DNA of 64,000 nucleotides from Marinobacterium rhizophilum (GCF_024397915.1 NZ_CP073347.1:1674001-1738000), one strand, 5' to 3'. Counted from the first letter of the stretch, positions 33,749-43,009 are shown. Program-made: numbers and translations. The notes: generated by a model from the sequence alone, not told the origin.

Positions 33749-34783
33749 TCAGCCAGTCTGCTCCAGCGGATACCCTGCTTCCTGCCAGGCCGTCATGCCG
33801 CCATCTAGGGCAGAGGTGCGCAGAAAGCCCAGCTCGCGCAGTGTCGCGGCCGCCAATGTCGACACCTTGCCAAACTGGCACAGGGTCACGATACGCCGGG
33901 TCGGATCAGGCAGGACATCGTTAACCCGCAGTTCGAGCTGGCCGCGCGGCAAATTCACGGCACCGGGTATGTGAGCGGCATCAAAGGCATCGCGCTCACG
34001 CACATCCAGCACAACCAGGTCCGCGCTTCCCGCAAGCGTGCGGGCACGCAGCTCGGACAGGGATACAAAGGGGGTTTTGCTCGCGGCCTCGGCCAGCAGT
34101 TGCGCCACGCTTTTGCCACCACTCATGTTGGTACGCAACGCCTCGGTCAGGTGCGTCGGCGCATTCAGGTCCAGCTGCTCCATCATCTGTATAAAGTCCA
34201 GGCGATCACTGTGCTGCAAGCGCGGGTTACTCGCCAGCTCCTGTGCGATCGTGGTAAAGCCGCGCTGCTTGTAATCATGGGCCGGATACACGCGCAACGC
34301 CGGATCGAGCTTGAGGATACCGTTGAACAGGCTGTCATAGAGCGCAGACGGATCTCCCGAGGGCAAATCCGTGCGACCGGTCCCCCCGATCAGCAGGGTG
34401 TCCCCGGTAAAAATCCGGTCGTCGAGCAACAGGCACATCGAATCCGCGGTGTGGCCGGGCGTATGCAGCGCCTGTACGCGCAAGTTACCAACCCGCAACA
34501 GGTCGGCATCCTGCAGGCGCAGATCGGCGAAGGGCGCGGGACTGTCGCGATGCATCACCACCGGAACCTTCAGCGCCTGCGCGATGGCACGCGTGGCGGA
34601 AAAGTGGTCGGCGTGGGTATGGGTATCAATCACATAGTGAATGCGCAGCCCGTCCCGGGCCGCGAGCGCAATATAGCGGTCGACCTGGCTGATCTCGGGA
34701 TCAATCAATACCGCCGAGCAGCTGTCGGCGCAGCCCACCAGATATGACTGACATCCCCCCGTTGCAATCTGCTCAAATATCAT
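33749..34783 (-). CDS. Metallo-beta-lactamase/rhodanese fusion, persulfide dioxygenase-like
   Basis: A 344-residue fusion. Residues 1-230 form an ETHE1-like metallo-beta-lactamase domain with metal ligands in THTHADH (His55, His57, Asp59, His60), a further His in HTPGHTADS and Asp in FTGDTLLIGGTGRTD. Residues about 240-344 form a rhodanese domain with the active-site loop CQFGKVS. Such fusions oxidise glutathione persulfide to sulfite and transfer sulfane sulfur. It lies in a leftward run with DUF1223 and yjbQ, about 2 kb from the tus sulfur-relay operon. The exact reaction is inferred from the family. Confidence 0.87.
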   Translation of the reverse strand: MIFEQIATGGCQSYLVGCADSCSAVLIDPEISQVDRYIALAARDGLRIHYVIDTHTHADHFSATRAIAQALKVPVVMHRDSPAPFADLRLQDADLLRVGNLRVQALHTPGHTADSMCLLLDDRIFTGDTLLIGGTGRTDLPSGDPSALYDSLFNGILKLDPALRVYPAHDYKQRGFTTIAQELASNPRLQHSDRLDFIQMMEQLDLNAPTHLTEALRTNMSGGKSVAQLLAEAASKTPFVSLSELRARTLAGSADLVVLDVRERDAFDAAHIPGAVNLPRGQLELRVNDVLPDPTRRIVTLCQFGKVSTLAAATLRELGFLRTSALDGGMTAWQEAGYPLEQTG

Positions 34784-34844
34784 CGTCGTGCCCTGCCCTG
34801 ATTATGCCCGTAGCTACAACTGTAGCCATCAGGCGCGCAATGAC

Positions 34845-35495
34845 CTAACGCCGGTAACTGAGAATCTGCCCCTTGAATGGCTGCGCCAGGTAGTCCACGT
34901 TTTTCGGCGCAGCCTGGGAGTGGCTGTAGCCCAGGGCAATCATCAGCTTGCTGAAGCGCGCATGGTTGCCGCGCCCGGGATCAACCAGCACCACCGCGCA
35001 TCGGGGCCTGGCATGCTGCTCGATAAAGCCCGCCAGCAACTCGACGTGTTCACGCTCATACAGCAGATCACTGCCGACAATAAGGTCGAACCGGCCCAGC
35101 GTCGTTTGCGTATCCCCCCAGCCGGTACGGACAAAGGGAATCGCCCTGCCATGATTGAGCTGCACATTTTCGCTCAGGAAAGCGCCAACCTCGGGGTGAT
35201 AATCCGTCGCGGTAATATCTGCCAGGCGATGATTCAACACCAGGCTGGTCAAACCAAGACCACAGCCCACCTCCAGGATGCGCTTGCCGGCAATTTCATA
35301 CTCGAACATCAGATGGGCCAGCACCTGTCCGGATGGCCAGACAACGCCAAACAACGGCCAGGAGGCCGACGAGATACCGAGCTTTTCGGCGGCACCGCCG
35401 GAGTCTAGAAATTCCTGCTTGTCACGCAGGGATCGAACATGGATATCGACAGCCCCAAACTCCAGAGTCTGGTAACGCACACGTAATGCTGACAT
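34845..35495 (-). CDS. SAM-dependent methyltransferase (METTL/Methyltransf_16-like)
   Basis: A 216-residue class I methyltransferase. The SAM-binding motif is KRILEVGCGLGLTSL, with the acidic motif ITATDYHPEVGAFLSENVQLN and a DLIVGSDLLYERE motif after strand four, which resembles lysine-methyltransferase relatives of METTL21. The N-terminal SASWPLFGVVWPSGQVLA is also typical. The target protein is unknown. AAGGA five bases before the ATG at 35495 sets the start. Upstream of the MBL-rhodanese gene by 61 bases, same direction. Confidence 0.8.
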   Translation of the reverse strand: MSALRVRYQTLEFGAVDIHVRSLRDKQEFLDSGGAAEKLGISSASWPLFGVVWPSGQVLAHLMFEYEIAGKRILEVGCGLGLTSLVLNHRLADITATDYHPEVGAFLSENVQLNHGRAIPFVRTGWGDTQTTLGRFDLIVGSDLLYEREHVELLAGFIEQHARPRCAVVLVDPGRGNHARFSKLMIALGYSHSQAAPKNVDYLAQPFKGQILSYRR

Positions 35496-35613
35496 AGATG
35501 TCCTTGGGTTCGTTGATACGCAGGCGTGGCAACAACCAGATTGCCTGCGCAGTAGCTCCAGAGTACTCCCTAAGACCCCGACTGACCATGACACCGGCAA
35601 GCCCGTGCGAACA

Positions 35614-35645
35614 TAAAAAACGCCCACCTGAGTGCAGGCGGGCGT
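35614..35645 (-). terminator. Terminator after malate dehydrogenase
   Basis: On the minus strand an 11-bp stem with one wobble pair (ACGCCCGCCTG with CAGGTGGGCGT) and a CACT loop is followed by six T. It lies 27 bases after the mdh stop codon. Confidence 0.85.
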
Positions 35646-35671
35646 ACAGAGAAACAGGCTCGGGAAGACGC

Positions 35672-36772
35672 CTACATGACGCGGTTGGTGGTGAGGTACT
35701 TGCTAGCACCATCCGGCCCGGTACCGTCGGCGTACAGGGTGACGCCGGAGCGCAGGCAGATATTAAGATTTTCGTGGGAGGCAGCGGTTTCTGCCGGCAG
35801 CAGATGCTCAACCATAGCCTTTTCTTCAAGCAACTCCGCTTCGGTTGCCTTCATGCGTTCTCGACTGAAATCGTTCAGCTCAAGCCCCTGCACGATCTGG
35901 TAACGGCCATAGTCACAGCGCACCGGGAACGAATAGATAATGCCTTTCTCGATACCATAGCTGCCATCACTGACAATCCCCATGCTGACAAACTCACCCG
36001 AATCGGTACCCAGCACCCAGTCACGCATGTGATCAACAATACCCTGGGCCGCCGACGCTGCACTCGACTGACCGCGCGCCTTGATAATTTCGCCGCCACG
36101 AAACTGAATCTTGGGAATATATTCATCGGTGTACCAGTCGAAACGGATCTGATCCATGGCCGAACGGTCCAGAATGGTCGCCTGATGCAGGTCCGGGTAC
36201 TGCGTCGGGGAATGGTTGCCCCAGATGACAACACGGCGAATATCCCGCGGGCTGGCGCCGGTATGGTTAGCCAGAATACCGCGCGCACGGTTCTGATCCA
36301 GCCGGGTCAGCGACGTAAACTGTGACGGGCTCAGATCCGGCGCATTGCGGCTAGCGATCAAGGCATTGGTATTGGCCGGGTTACCCACCACCAGCACCTT
36401 CACGTCGCGGTTGGCAAAATTATTCAGTGCGCGGCCCTGGCGGGTAAAGATCTCGGCGTTAACTTCCAGCAGATCACTGCGCTCCATACCCGGCCCACGG
36501 GGGCGGGCACCGATCAGCAAGGCAAAGTGGGTATTCTTGAAACCATCCTCGACATTGTCATGCAAGGTTATGGTGTGAAGCAGCGAATAGGCGCAATCTT
36601 CCAGCTCCATCGCGATACCGCGCAGCGCTTCCATCGCCTGGGGCACTTCGATCAGCTGCAGGATAACCGGCTGGTCCTTGCCCATCATTTCACCGGAGGC
36701 GATTTTGAACAGCAAGCTGTTGGCGATGCTGCCGGCAGCGCCGGTTATGGCAATTCGTACTGGTCTTCTCAT
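35672..36772 (-). CDS. mdh: Malate dehydrogenase with C-terminal extension
   Basis: Oxidises malate to oxaloacetate with NAD in the TCA cycle. The Rossmann loop is ITGAAGSIANSLLFKIA, the mobile-loop arginines are in GARPRGPGMERSDLL and the catalytic histidine is in IWGNHSPTQYPD. Two oddities: the usual RLDHNRA motif reads RLDQNRA, and the protein is 367 residues, about 40 more than the usual 327, with a C-terminal tail after the normal last helix (EEKAMVEHLLP). The extension has no recognisable motif. GGAG six bases before the ATG at 36772 decides the start. Monocistronic, flanked by terminators. Confidence 0.88.
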   Translation of the reverse strand: MRRPVRIAITGAAGSIANSLLFKIASGEMMGKDQPVILQLIEVPQAMEALRGIAMELEDCAYSLLHTITLHDNVEDGFKNTHFALLIGARPRGPGMERSDLLEVNAEIFTRQGRALNNFANRDVKVLVVGNPANTNALIASRNAPDLSPSQFTSLTRLDQNRARGILANHTGASPRDIRRVVIWGNHSPTQYPDLHQATILDRSAMDQIRFDWYTDEYIPKIQFRGGEIIKARGQSSAASAAQGIVDHMRDWVLGTDSGEFVSMGIVSDGSYGIEKGIIYSFPVRCDYGRYQIVQGLELNDFSRERMKATEAELLEEKAMVEHLLPAETAASHENLNICLRSGVTLYADGTGPDGASKYLTTNRVM

Positions 36773-36910
36773 CTGGAGCTCCGTAGGGAATACAGGAAAA
36801 GTAAGGTCTGATATAGACCTACTAATACCAAAGTCGAATGACGAATGTAAGTTTCGCTGCGACTCTTTCAAGACAGACCACGACGGGCGCAAACGGCAGG
36901 CCCACAAATG

Positions 36911-36938
36911 AAAAGGGTCCGTCATTGCGGACCCAAAA
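36911..36938 (-). terminator. Terminator after tatD
   Basis: A perfect 7-bp GGGTCCG / CGGACCC stem (36915-36934) with a T-run on the minus strand (36911-36914), about 55 bases after the tatD stop. It closes the fatty-acid/cell-wall cluster. Confidence 0.8.
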
Positions 36939-36992
36939 GCACGGTGCTGACAGCACAGGACTCAGCCTAGGAGCCCCATGCGCAATCAGGTG

Positions 36993-37769
36993 TCAGGCGG
37001 CGCGTCGAAACAGCCGGTAAAAGTTTTCACTCGAAGCTGCTGCTATTTCCTCTACCGGCACACCCCGGACGTCCGCGATACAGCGTGCAACCTCACTGAC
37101 AAAGCGCGGCTCATTCTTTTTGCCCCGATGCGGCACCGGCGCCAGATAAGGCGAGTCGGTTTCGATCAGCAAGCGATCCAGCGGCATTTTGCGCACAACG
37201 TCTCGCAGGTCCTGGGCATTGCGAAAGGTTACGATCCCCGAGAAGGAAATAAAATAATTCATATCCATGGCCGCCGCCGCCATTTCCCAGCTTTCGGTAA
37301 AGCAGTGCAGCACACCGGCCACTGCCGGATCACCATGCTGCTCGATCAGCGCCAGGGTATCTGCCCGGGCATCCCGGGTATGCACGATCAACGGCAGGCC
37401 GGTTTGCGTACTCGCCTGCAAGTGGTTCACAAAGCTGGCCTTTTGCAGTTCGGCGGACTCTGCACTGTAAAAATAATCCAGCCCGGTCTCCCCAATGGCA
37501 ATGACCTTGTCCCGCGCGGCCTCGCGTACCAGCGCACTGACCTCAACGAGGCCTTCATCGGAATGCAGTGGATGCACCCCTACGGATGCGAAAACGCCCT
37601 CGTGGGGCTCGATACTCCGATAGAGCGCGGAAAAGGACTCCATGCTGACCGACACGCTGAGCAGCGTATCAACCTGGCTGGCCCGGGTGGCCGCCAGCAT
37701 GGCATCGAAATCATGGTTGTAGGGTGCGAGGTCGATCTTGTCGAGGTGACAATGGGAATCAATAAACAT
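36993..37769 (-). CDS. tatD: TatD family metal-dependent deoxyribonuclease
   Basis: A 258-residue amidohydrolase-fold enzyme. Metal ligands are visible in IDSHCHLD at the N-terminus, the glutamate in IGETGLDYF, the histidines in LIVHTRDA and GVLHCFTES, and the aspartate in LIETDSPYL. TatD enzymes act as 3'-5' exonucleases in DNA repair or quality control. It is the last gene of the rpmF-plsX-fab-pabC-mltG-tmk-holB-pilZ-tatD cluster, a common gammaproteobacterial arrangement. Confidence 0.92.
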   Translation of the reverse strand: MFIDSHCHLDKIDLAPYNHDFDAMLAATRASQVDTLLSVSVSMESFSALYRSIEPHEGVFASVGVHPLHSDEGLVEVSALVREAARDKVIAIGETGLDYFYSAESAELQKASFVNHLQASTQTGLPLIVHTRDARADTLALIEQHGDPAVAGVLHCFTESWEMAAAAMDMNYFISFSGIVTFRNAQDLRDVVRKMPLDRLLIETDSPYLAPVPHRGKKNEPRFVSEVARCIADVRGVPVEEIAAASSENFYRLFRRAA

Positions 37770-37801
37770 CAGACGGGATTAGCTCGGCAGAATAAACAGA
37801 A

Positions 37802-38152
37802 TTACAGCGAATGGGTTCGACGCCCCGAATTCAGCGCACCGGCAAGGTAGGTCTCGACCTTGCGCACGAGGGTATTATCGTCCGGAGACAACTGGATGCC
37901 GATGCCCGGCACACGGCCTCCCTGGGCAACCCGGGGCGTGACCCAGATCACCTTGCCGGTCACCGGCAGCTTGTCCGGTTCTTCCATCAGGCTCAGCAAC
38001 ATGAAAACCTCTTCACCCAGCTGATAGGCCCGCGGCGTCGGGATAAACAGGCCGCCGTTGGTCACAAAGGGCATAAAGGCCTTGTAAAGATCTTCCTTGG
38101 TTTCTATGGCCAGGGACAAAATACCATGACTGATGCGCGGCACTAAGGACAT
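37802..38152 (-). CDS. PilZ domain protein
   Basis: A 116-residue PilZ-type protein. Members encoded beside holB and tmk are required for type IV pilus assembly in Pseudomonas and Xanthomonas and often lack the c-di-GMP binding motif. Here the N-terminal RxxxR and the DxSxxG motifs are not evident (the region reads FVTNGGLFIPT), so c-di-GMP binding is doubtful. The core GEEVFMLLSLMEEPDKLPVTGKVIWVTP is typical. 22 bases after holB. Confidence 0.88.
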   Translation of the reverse strand: MSLVPRISHGILSLAIETKEDLYKAFMPFVTNGGLFIPTPRAYQLGEEVFMLLSLMEEPDKLPVTGKVIWVTPRVAQGGRVPGIGIQLSPDDNTLVRKVETYLAGALNSGRRTHSL

Positions 38153-38174
38153 CGAGCTAAGCTCCCACTCAGTT

Positions 38175-39173
38175 TTATCTCACCAGCGCCGACCAACTCA
38201 ACAATATCCGCTCCAGCAGCAGTTGGCGGTTGGGGTTCAAGCGCTGCATCAGACTGACCCGCTCCTGGTGGACCAGATCAGACAGTGCGTAAACAGCCTG
38301 GGCACTGGTTTTGCGCGACACAGCCCGCAGCATGTTATTTGCATCCAGATGACGCAAACAACTTTCATCACCGGTGCCCAGAACCCGCACAATATCTAAT
38401 AGCCAACCATACAACCATCCCAGCAAAAGCTCCAGATCTTCTTTGGCCAGCTGCTGTGCGACTTCCAGCGCCGTACGGCGCTGCTTCAGGATGTCCGCCA
38501 GACCCTCGATAAACTTGCGCCGCAACTGCATCAGGTCCTGTTCAATATAGTCGCGGGCACGCAATGGCGATCCCAGGCAGATACTCAGTAATTGCTGCGC
38601 CTTGTCAGACTCGAGCTCGAGCTGCCCGCACAGCCACTGCTGCGCGACTGCAGGCTCGGGCAGATGACAATCCACCCGCTGGCAGCGGCTGCGAATGGTC
38701 GGCATGACCTGCCCCAGGCGATGCGTCACCAGCAACAGGATAGTATCGCGTCCGGGTTCTTCCAGCGTTTTCAGCAGGGCATTGGCGGACGAGGGATTCA
38801 TCGCCTCAGCCGGCTCCAGTATCACCACCCGGTAACCACCCTGCTGCGCCGTGCTGTGCAAAAAACCCGTCAGGTCACGCACCTGCTGCACCTTGATGGG
38901 CTTGCCCGCCTCTTCCGGAGACAACTGAAACAGGTCAGGATGCCCGCCGCTGTCAAACAGCACACAACTGCGACAGGTGCCGCAGGCGGCATCGCCGCGT
39001 GCTCCCTGGCACAGCAGGTAGCGTGACAGCGCCTGGGCAAAATCCCGCTTGCCGATACCCTGGGGGCCATTGATCATCAGTGCATGGGGCAGGCGCTGCT
39101 GGTCATGCAGGCGAGCCAGGTAACTCCAGCGCTCACCCAGCCAGGGGTAAACTTGCGTGCCGGACTCATTCAT
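38175..39173 (-). CDS. holB: DNA polymerase III delta-prime subunit
   Basis: Clamp-loader subunit of 332 residues with AAA+ fold. N-terminal YPWLGERWSYLARLHDQQRLPHALMINGPQGIGKRDFA carries a P-loop-like sequence, the zinc cysteines are in LLCQGARGDAACGTCRSC, and a sensor arginine-rich segment follows (SRCQRVDC). The ATG at 39173 overlaps the tmk stop codon region by eight bases, indicating coupling; an upstream in-frame start at 39245 would lie inside tmk. Confidence 0.92.
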   Translation of the reverse strand: MNESGTQVYPWLGERWSYLARLHDQQRLPHALMINGPQGIGKRDFAQALSRYLLCQGARGDAACGTCRSCVLFDSGGHPDLFQLSPEEAGKPIKVQQVRDLTGFLHSTAQQGGYRVVILEPAEAMNPSSANALLKTLEEPGRDTILLLVTHRLGQVMPTIRSRCQRVDCHLPEPAVAQQWLCGQLELESDKAQQLLSICLGSPLRARDYIEQDLMQLRRKFIEGLADILKQRRTALEVAQQLAKEDLELLLGWLYGWLLDIVRVLGTGDESCLRHLDANNMLRAVSRKTSAQAVYALSDLVHQERVSLMQRLNPNRQLLLERILLSWSALVR

Positions 39174-39807
39174 GGCCCAGCGCCTGCAAGCGGTCAAGGT
39201 GGGGAAGCAATTGCTGGCGCACCTGTTCGATATCCAGCGCCGCATTGATCAAGGCAAAACGCTCGGGCTCGGCGTTCACCCGTTGCAGATAGCTGGCGCG
39301 TACCCGCTCGAAGAAGGCCTGCTTTTCCTGCTCAAACCGATCCGGCATGGACCGCCTGCGCGCACGTTCCAGCCCGATGTCCACCGGCAGATCCAGCAAG
39401 AAGGTACAGTCCGGGCGCAGCGCACCCTGCACCAGGGACTCCAGCAGGCGTATGCGTTCGACATCCACACCCCGCCCCCCCCCCTGGTACGCGAAGGTGG
39501 CATCGGTAAAGCGATCACAGAGCACCCAGCTACCGCGTGCCAGCGCAGGCTTGATGAGCGCAGCGATATGCTGGGCGCGGGCAGCAAACATCAGCAGCAG
39601 CTCGGCATCTTCGCATACCTGTTCGTCCCGCGGACTGAGCAGCAGTGCGCGAATCTCCTCGGCCAGCGGGGTCCCCCCCGGCTCGCGGCTGAGCACAACA
39701 TCGATACCCCGCGCCTCGAGCTGGCGGCGAATGAAGTCGATATTGCTGCTTTTTCCGGCACCCTCGGTGCCCTCGACGGTGATAAAGCGCCCTCGCTGTG
39801 CAGTCAT
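39166..39807 (-). CDS. tmk: Thymidylate kinase
   Basis: Phosphorylates dTMP to dTDP. The 213-residue protein has the P-loop EGTEGAGKSS (12-21), the DR motif in LCDRFTDATFAYQGGGRG and the lid arginines in ERARRR. Located two bases after mltG and overlapping holB by eight bases, the usual yceG-tmk-holB order. Confidence 0.95.
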   Translation of the reverse strand: MTAQRGRFITVEGTEGAGKSSNIDFIRRQLEARGIDVVLSREPGGTPLAEEIRALLLSPRDEQVCEDAELLLMFAARAQHIAALIKPALARGSWVLCDRFTDATFAYQGGGRGVDVERIRLLESLVQGALRPDCTFLLDLPVDIGLERARRRSMPDRFEQEKQAFFERVRASYLQRVNAEPERFALINAALDIEQVRQQLLPHLDRLQALGHE

Positions 39808-39809
39808 GG

Positions 39810-40844
39810 CTAGCCCTCGGGCGTCGAGCGGTAATCTTCACGACGCTTTAACTGATAGCGCCGTACCGCGGAATTGTGCTCTGACAGGCGAGCGGAGAAA
39901 TGATGACTGCCATCCCCTTTGGCGACAAAAAACAGCCAGGGGCCGGCCTCGGGGTTAAGGGCAGCGGTGATTGCGGCCTCCCCGACCATGGCAATGGGTG
40001 TCGGCGGCAGCCCTTCTATCGCATAGGTGTTGTAGGGTGTTTTCTTGAGCAGGTCGGAACGGCGCAAATTGCCCTTGTAGGCATCACCCATGCCGTAAAT
40101 CACCGTTGGATCGGTCTGCAGGCGCATGCCCTGCTGCAGCCGGCGCACAAAGACACCGCTGATGCGCGGGCGCTCATCCGGTACCGCGGTTTCCTTTTCA
40201 ATAATGGATGCCATGATCAGGCCCTCGTACGCCGAGCCGTAAGGCAGCTCCGGCTGCCGCTCTTCCCAGGCCTTGACCAGGGCGGCATCCAGCGAGGTGC
40301 GGGCACGACGCAACAGATCCAGGTCCGACATGCCGCGCAGGAACTGATAGGTTTCAGCCAGAAACAGCCCCTCGGGATGCTTGTCGGGCTCCCCCAGCAG
40401 CGCCATGATCTCGCTGTCATCAAGTTCGGTCAGGGTCTGCAAGAGTACCGGGTTGGCCGCCAGCTGTTCGCGCAACTGCACAAAGCTGGTCCCTTCCACC
40501 ACGGTAAAGAAATGCCGCAACGTGTCGCCATCGACCATTTTCTGCAGCAGTCCACGCAGGGTCAGGCCCGGCTCAATGGCATATTCGCCGGCCTTGACCC
40601 GGTGTGCCACGCCCTGCACACGAGCAAAGATACGCAGCAAAAGCGGCCGCTGCACCAGTGTCGCTGCCTCCAGGTCAGCCGCGATCTGGTTGAATCCCTG
40701 GCCCCGTTCAATCACCAGTGTGCGGGGTTCAGCCACCGGCAGCGGGCTGTCGACATAGGCATTGATGCGTTGCCAGGCGATGGCAAGCAGCAACAGCGTC
40801 AGCAGCGCCCCACCGAACAGTAGCCTCATACTTTTTTTCAACAC
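39810..40844 (-). CDS. mltG: Endolytic murein transglycosylase MltG
   Basis: A 344-residue membrane-anchored lytic transglycosylase that cuts nascent peptidoglycan strands. An N-terminal transmembrane helix (residues about 7-25) is followed by a LysM-like subdomain and the YceG domain with its catalytic glutamate in IMASIIEKET. QTDPTVIYGMGD and YNTYAIEGLPPTPIAMVGEAAI are conserved. It overlaps pabC by seven bases and precedes tmk, as in most gammaproteobacteria. Confidence 0.95.
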   Translation of the reverse strand: MLKKSMRLLFGGALLTLLLLAIAWQRINAYVDSPLPVAEPRTLVIERGQGFNQIAADLEAATLVQRPLLLRIFARVQGVAHRVKAGEYAIEPGLTLRGLLQKMVDGDTLRHFFTVVEGTSFVQLREQLAANPVLLQTLTELDDSEIMALLGEPDKHPEGLFLAETYQFLRGMSDLDLLRRARTSLDAALVKAWEERQPELPYGSAYEGLIMASIIEKETAVPDERPRISGVFVRRLQQGMRLQTDPTVIYGMGDAYKGNLRRSDLLKKTPYNTYAIEGLPPTPIAMVGEAAITAALNPEAGPWLFFVAKGDGSHHFSARLSEHNSAVRRYQLKRREDYRSTPEG

Positions 40845-41683
40845 GCGAGATAATCCTCTGCTAGCAGCGATTGCAGCTGCCGGGTAACAGGCCCTGTCGG
40901 CCAGTGCCGATTACCCAGCGCCACCACCGGCCAGATATCGATCAGGCTGTTACACAGCATGACCTCATCAGCCTGTTCAAGTTCAGATTTGGCAAAGCGC
41001 CCTTCAACGATTGCTATTCCGGCGCCCGCAGCCAGCACCAGCAAGCGTGTACGTATCACGCCGGCCACACCACAGCGATCCAGCAGGGGCGCATACAGGA
41101 TGCCGGCGCTGACCCACAGCAGATTGCTCATGGTGCCCTCCACCACATGGCCCTCGGTGTCGCACAGCAGGCCTTCCCGAATTGAGGGATCATTCCACTC
41201 GCTACGCGCCAGCACCTGTTCCAGCCGGTTGAGATGCTTGATACCTGCCAGGCGCGGATTCAGCGCCAGTGTCATGTCGCACCAGCGTACCCGAACCCCC
41301 GCCTCGGCCGGGTGATCCGGATAGTCCGGCATAACGGATAGCATCAGAATACGGGTACAGCTCATGCCGGTCACAGGCAGATAACCCCGACCACCGGAAC
41401 CGCGGGTAATCAGAATCTTGAGGACGCCGTAGTCCTGCAGGTTACACAGCTGGGCAAGTTGTGCCAGATCAGACTGCAGATCGGTCAACAGCGCGGGAGC
41501 ATCAAGCGCCAGCCGCTCGCAACCCAGGCGCAGGCGCGCCAGATGCAGATTCAGCAGTAGCGGACGGCCCAAGCGCAGCTGCACTGTTTCAAACAGGCCG
41601 TCGCCGTAAGCCAGACCACGGTCAGTGACCGCAACCGAATCGGCGGGAACACCATTGACCAGCGTGAAGGGAGGGCTATTCAT
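40838..41683 (-). CDS. pabC: Aminodeoxychorismate lyase
   Basis: A PLP-dependent fold IV enzyme of 281 residues that converts 4-amino-4-deoxychorismate to 4-aminobenzoate and pyruvate for folate synthesis. The PLP lysine is in IKHLNRLEQVLAR, and VEGTMSNLLWV is the cofactor phosphate loop. Placed between fabF and mltG in the conserved order. A perfect inverted repeat without T-run separates it from fabF. Confidence 0.93.
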   Translation of the reverse strand: MNSPPFTLVNGVPADSVAVTDRGLAYGDGLFETVQLRLGRPLLLNLHLARLRLGCERLALDAPALLTDLQSDLAQLAQLCNLQDYGVLKILITRGSGGRGYLPVTGMSCTRILMLSVMPDYPDHPAEAGVRVRWCDMTLALNPRLAGIKHLNRLEQVLARSEWNDPSIREGLLCDTEGHVVEGTMSNLLWVSAGILYAPLLDRCGVAGVIRTRLLVLAAGAGIAIVEGRFAKSELEQADEVMLCNSLIDIWPVVALGNRHWPTGPVTRQLQSLLAEDYLAC

Positions 41684-41696
41684 GGTCGGACACCGA

Positions 41697-41728
41697 TGAC
41701 CCCTCTGCCCGACAGGACAGAGGGGTCA
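41697..41728 (-). terminator. Hairpin between fabF and pabC, possible attenuator
   Basis: An 11-bp perfect stem, TGACCCCTCTG (41697-41707) with CAGAGGGGTCA (41718-41728), sits in the 54-base gap. No T-run follows, so it may limit but not abolish read-through, or mark RNA processing. Confidence 0.45.
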
Positions 41729-41737
41729 GGTAGCGAC

Positions 41738-42976
41738 TCAAATCTTGCGAAACGCAAGAGTACCGTTGGTGCCGCCAAAACCGAAGGAGTTGGACAGCGC
41801 CGTATCGATTCGACACTCCTGCGCCACCTTGGGCACATAGTTGAGATCACAGCCTTCGGACGGGTTGTCCAGGTTGATGGTCGGCGGGGCCACCTGGTCG
41901 CGAATCGCCAACAGACAGAAGATCGCCTCGACCGCACCGGCCGCACCCAGCAGGTGCCCCACCATCGACTTGGTGGAACTCATGCGGACCGCCGCAGCAG
42001 CACTGCCCAGCACACGCTTGGCGGCGTTGGACTCGGCCACATCACCGGCCGGCGTCGAGGTACCATGGGCATTGATGTAGTGCAGCTCATCCGGGTTCAT
42101 GCCCGCATCGCGCAGGGTGTTTTCCATGGCGCGGGCGGCGCCTTCACCGGTTTCCGGCGGCGCCGTCATGTGATAGGCATCATCGCTCATGCCAAAGCCG
42201 ACGATCTCCGCATAAATCCGCGCACCGCGTGCCTTGGCAAACTCGTACTCTTCCAGCACCAGAATACCGGCACCGTCACCCAGCACGAAACCATCGCGAT
42301 CACGATCCCAGGGACGGCTTGCCGCCGCCGGGTCATCATTGCGGGTCGACAACGCACGGGCAGCGGCAAAGCCGCCGATCCCCAGCGGAGTATTGGCCAT
42401 TTCGGCACCGCCGGCGACCATGGCATCGGCATCACCGTACTGAATCATGCGCATGGCATGGCCGATATTGTGCGTGCCGGTGGTACAGGCCGTCGTAATG
42501 GCAATGTTCGGGCCACGCAGGCCGTATTTGATCGCCAGGTTGCCGGCAATCATGTTGATGATGCTGCCCGGCACAAAGAACGGCGATATGCGGCGCGGAC
42601 CACCTTCGTTCAAAATATCGTGATTACGCTCGATCATCGACAGACCGCCGATACCCGAGCCCACCGCACAACCGATGCGGTGTGAATTTTCGTCGCTCAC
42701 TTGCAGACCAGAGTCATCGATCGCCTGAATGGCCGCAGCCATGCCGTACTGGATGAACAGATCCATTTTGCGGGCGTCTTTGACGCTCATGTACTCGCTG
42801 ACATCAAACCCCTTGACCGGGGCCGAGAAGCGTGTCGCAAACGCAGATGCATCGAAGTGATCAATCGGCGCCGCACCACTTTTGCCAGCAAGGATATTGT
42901 CCCAGGTCTCTTTAACCGTATTCCCCACCGGTGTCAGCATTCCGATGCCGGTAACCACCACTCTCCTGCGAGACAT
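41738..42976 (-). CDS. fabF: 3-oxoacyl-[acyl-carrier-protein] synthase II
   Basis: Elongating condensing enzyme of type II fatty-acid synthesis, 412 residues. The Cys-His-His triad is visible: Cys in TTACTTGTHNIGHA, His in INAHGTSTPAGD and His in SMVGHLLGAAG. The C-terminal glycine-rich loop SFGFGGTNG is complete. Needed for temperature control of cis-vaccenate in enterobacteria. It follows acpP but is separated from it by a terminator-like hairpin. Confidence 0.96.
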   Translation of the reverse strand: MSRRRVVVTGIGMLTPVGNTVKETWDNILAGKSGAAPIDHFDASAFATRFSAPVKGFDVSEYMSVKDARKMDLFIQYGMAAAIQAIDDSGLQVSDENSHRIGCAVGSGIGGLSMIERNHDILNEGGPRRISPFFVPGSIINMIAGNLAIKYGLRGPNIAITTACTTGTHNIGHAMRMIQYGDADAMVAGGAEMANTPLGIGGFAAARALSTRNDDPAAASRPWDRDRDGFVLGDGAGILVLEEYEFAKARGARIYAEIVGFGMSDDAYHMTAPPETGEGAARAMENTLRDAGMNPDELHYINAHGTSTPAGDVAESNAAKRVLGSAAAAVRMSSTKSMVGHLLGAAGAVEAIFCLLAIRDQVAPPTINLDNPSEGCDLNYVPKVAQECRIDTALSNSFGFGGTNGTLAFRKI

Positions 42977-43009
42977 TGCGATCCTCCAGTAACTCTGGCC
43001 GTAAAAAAG

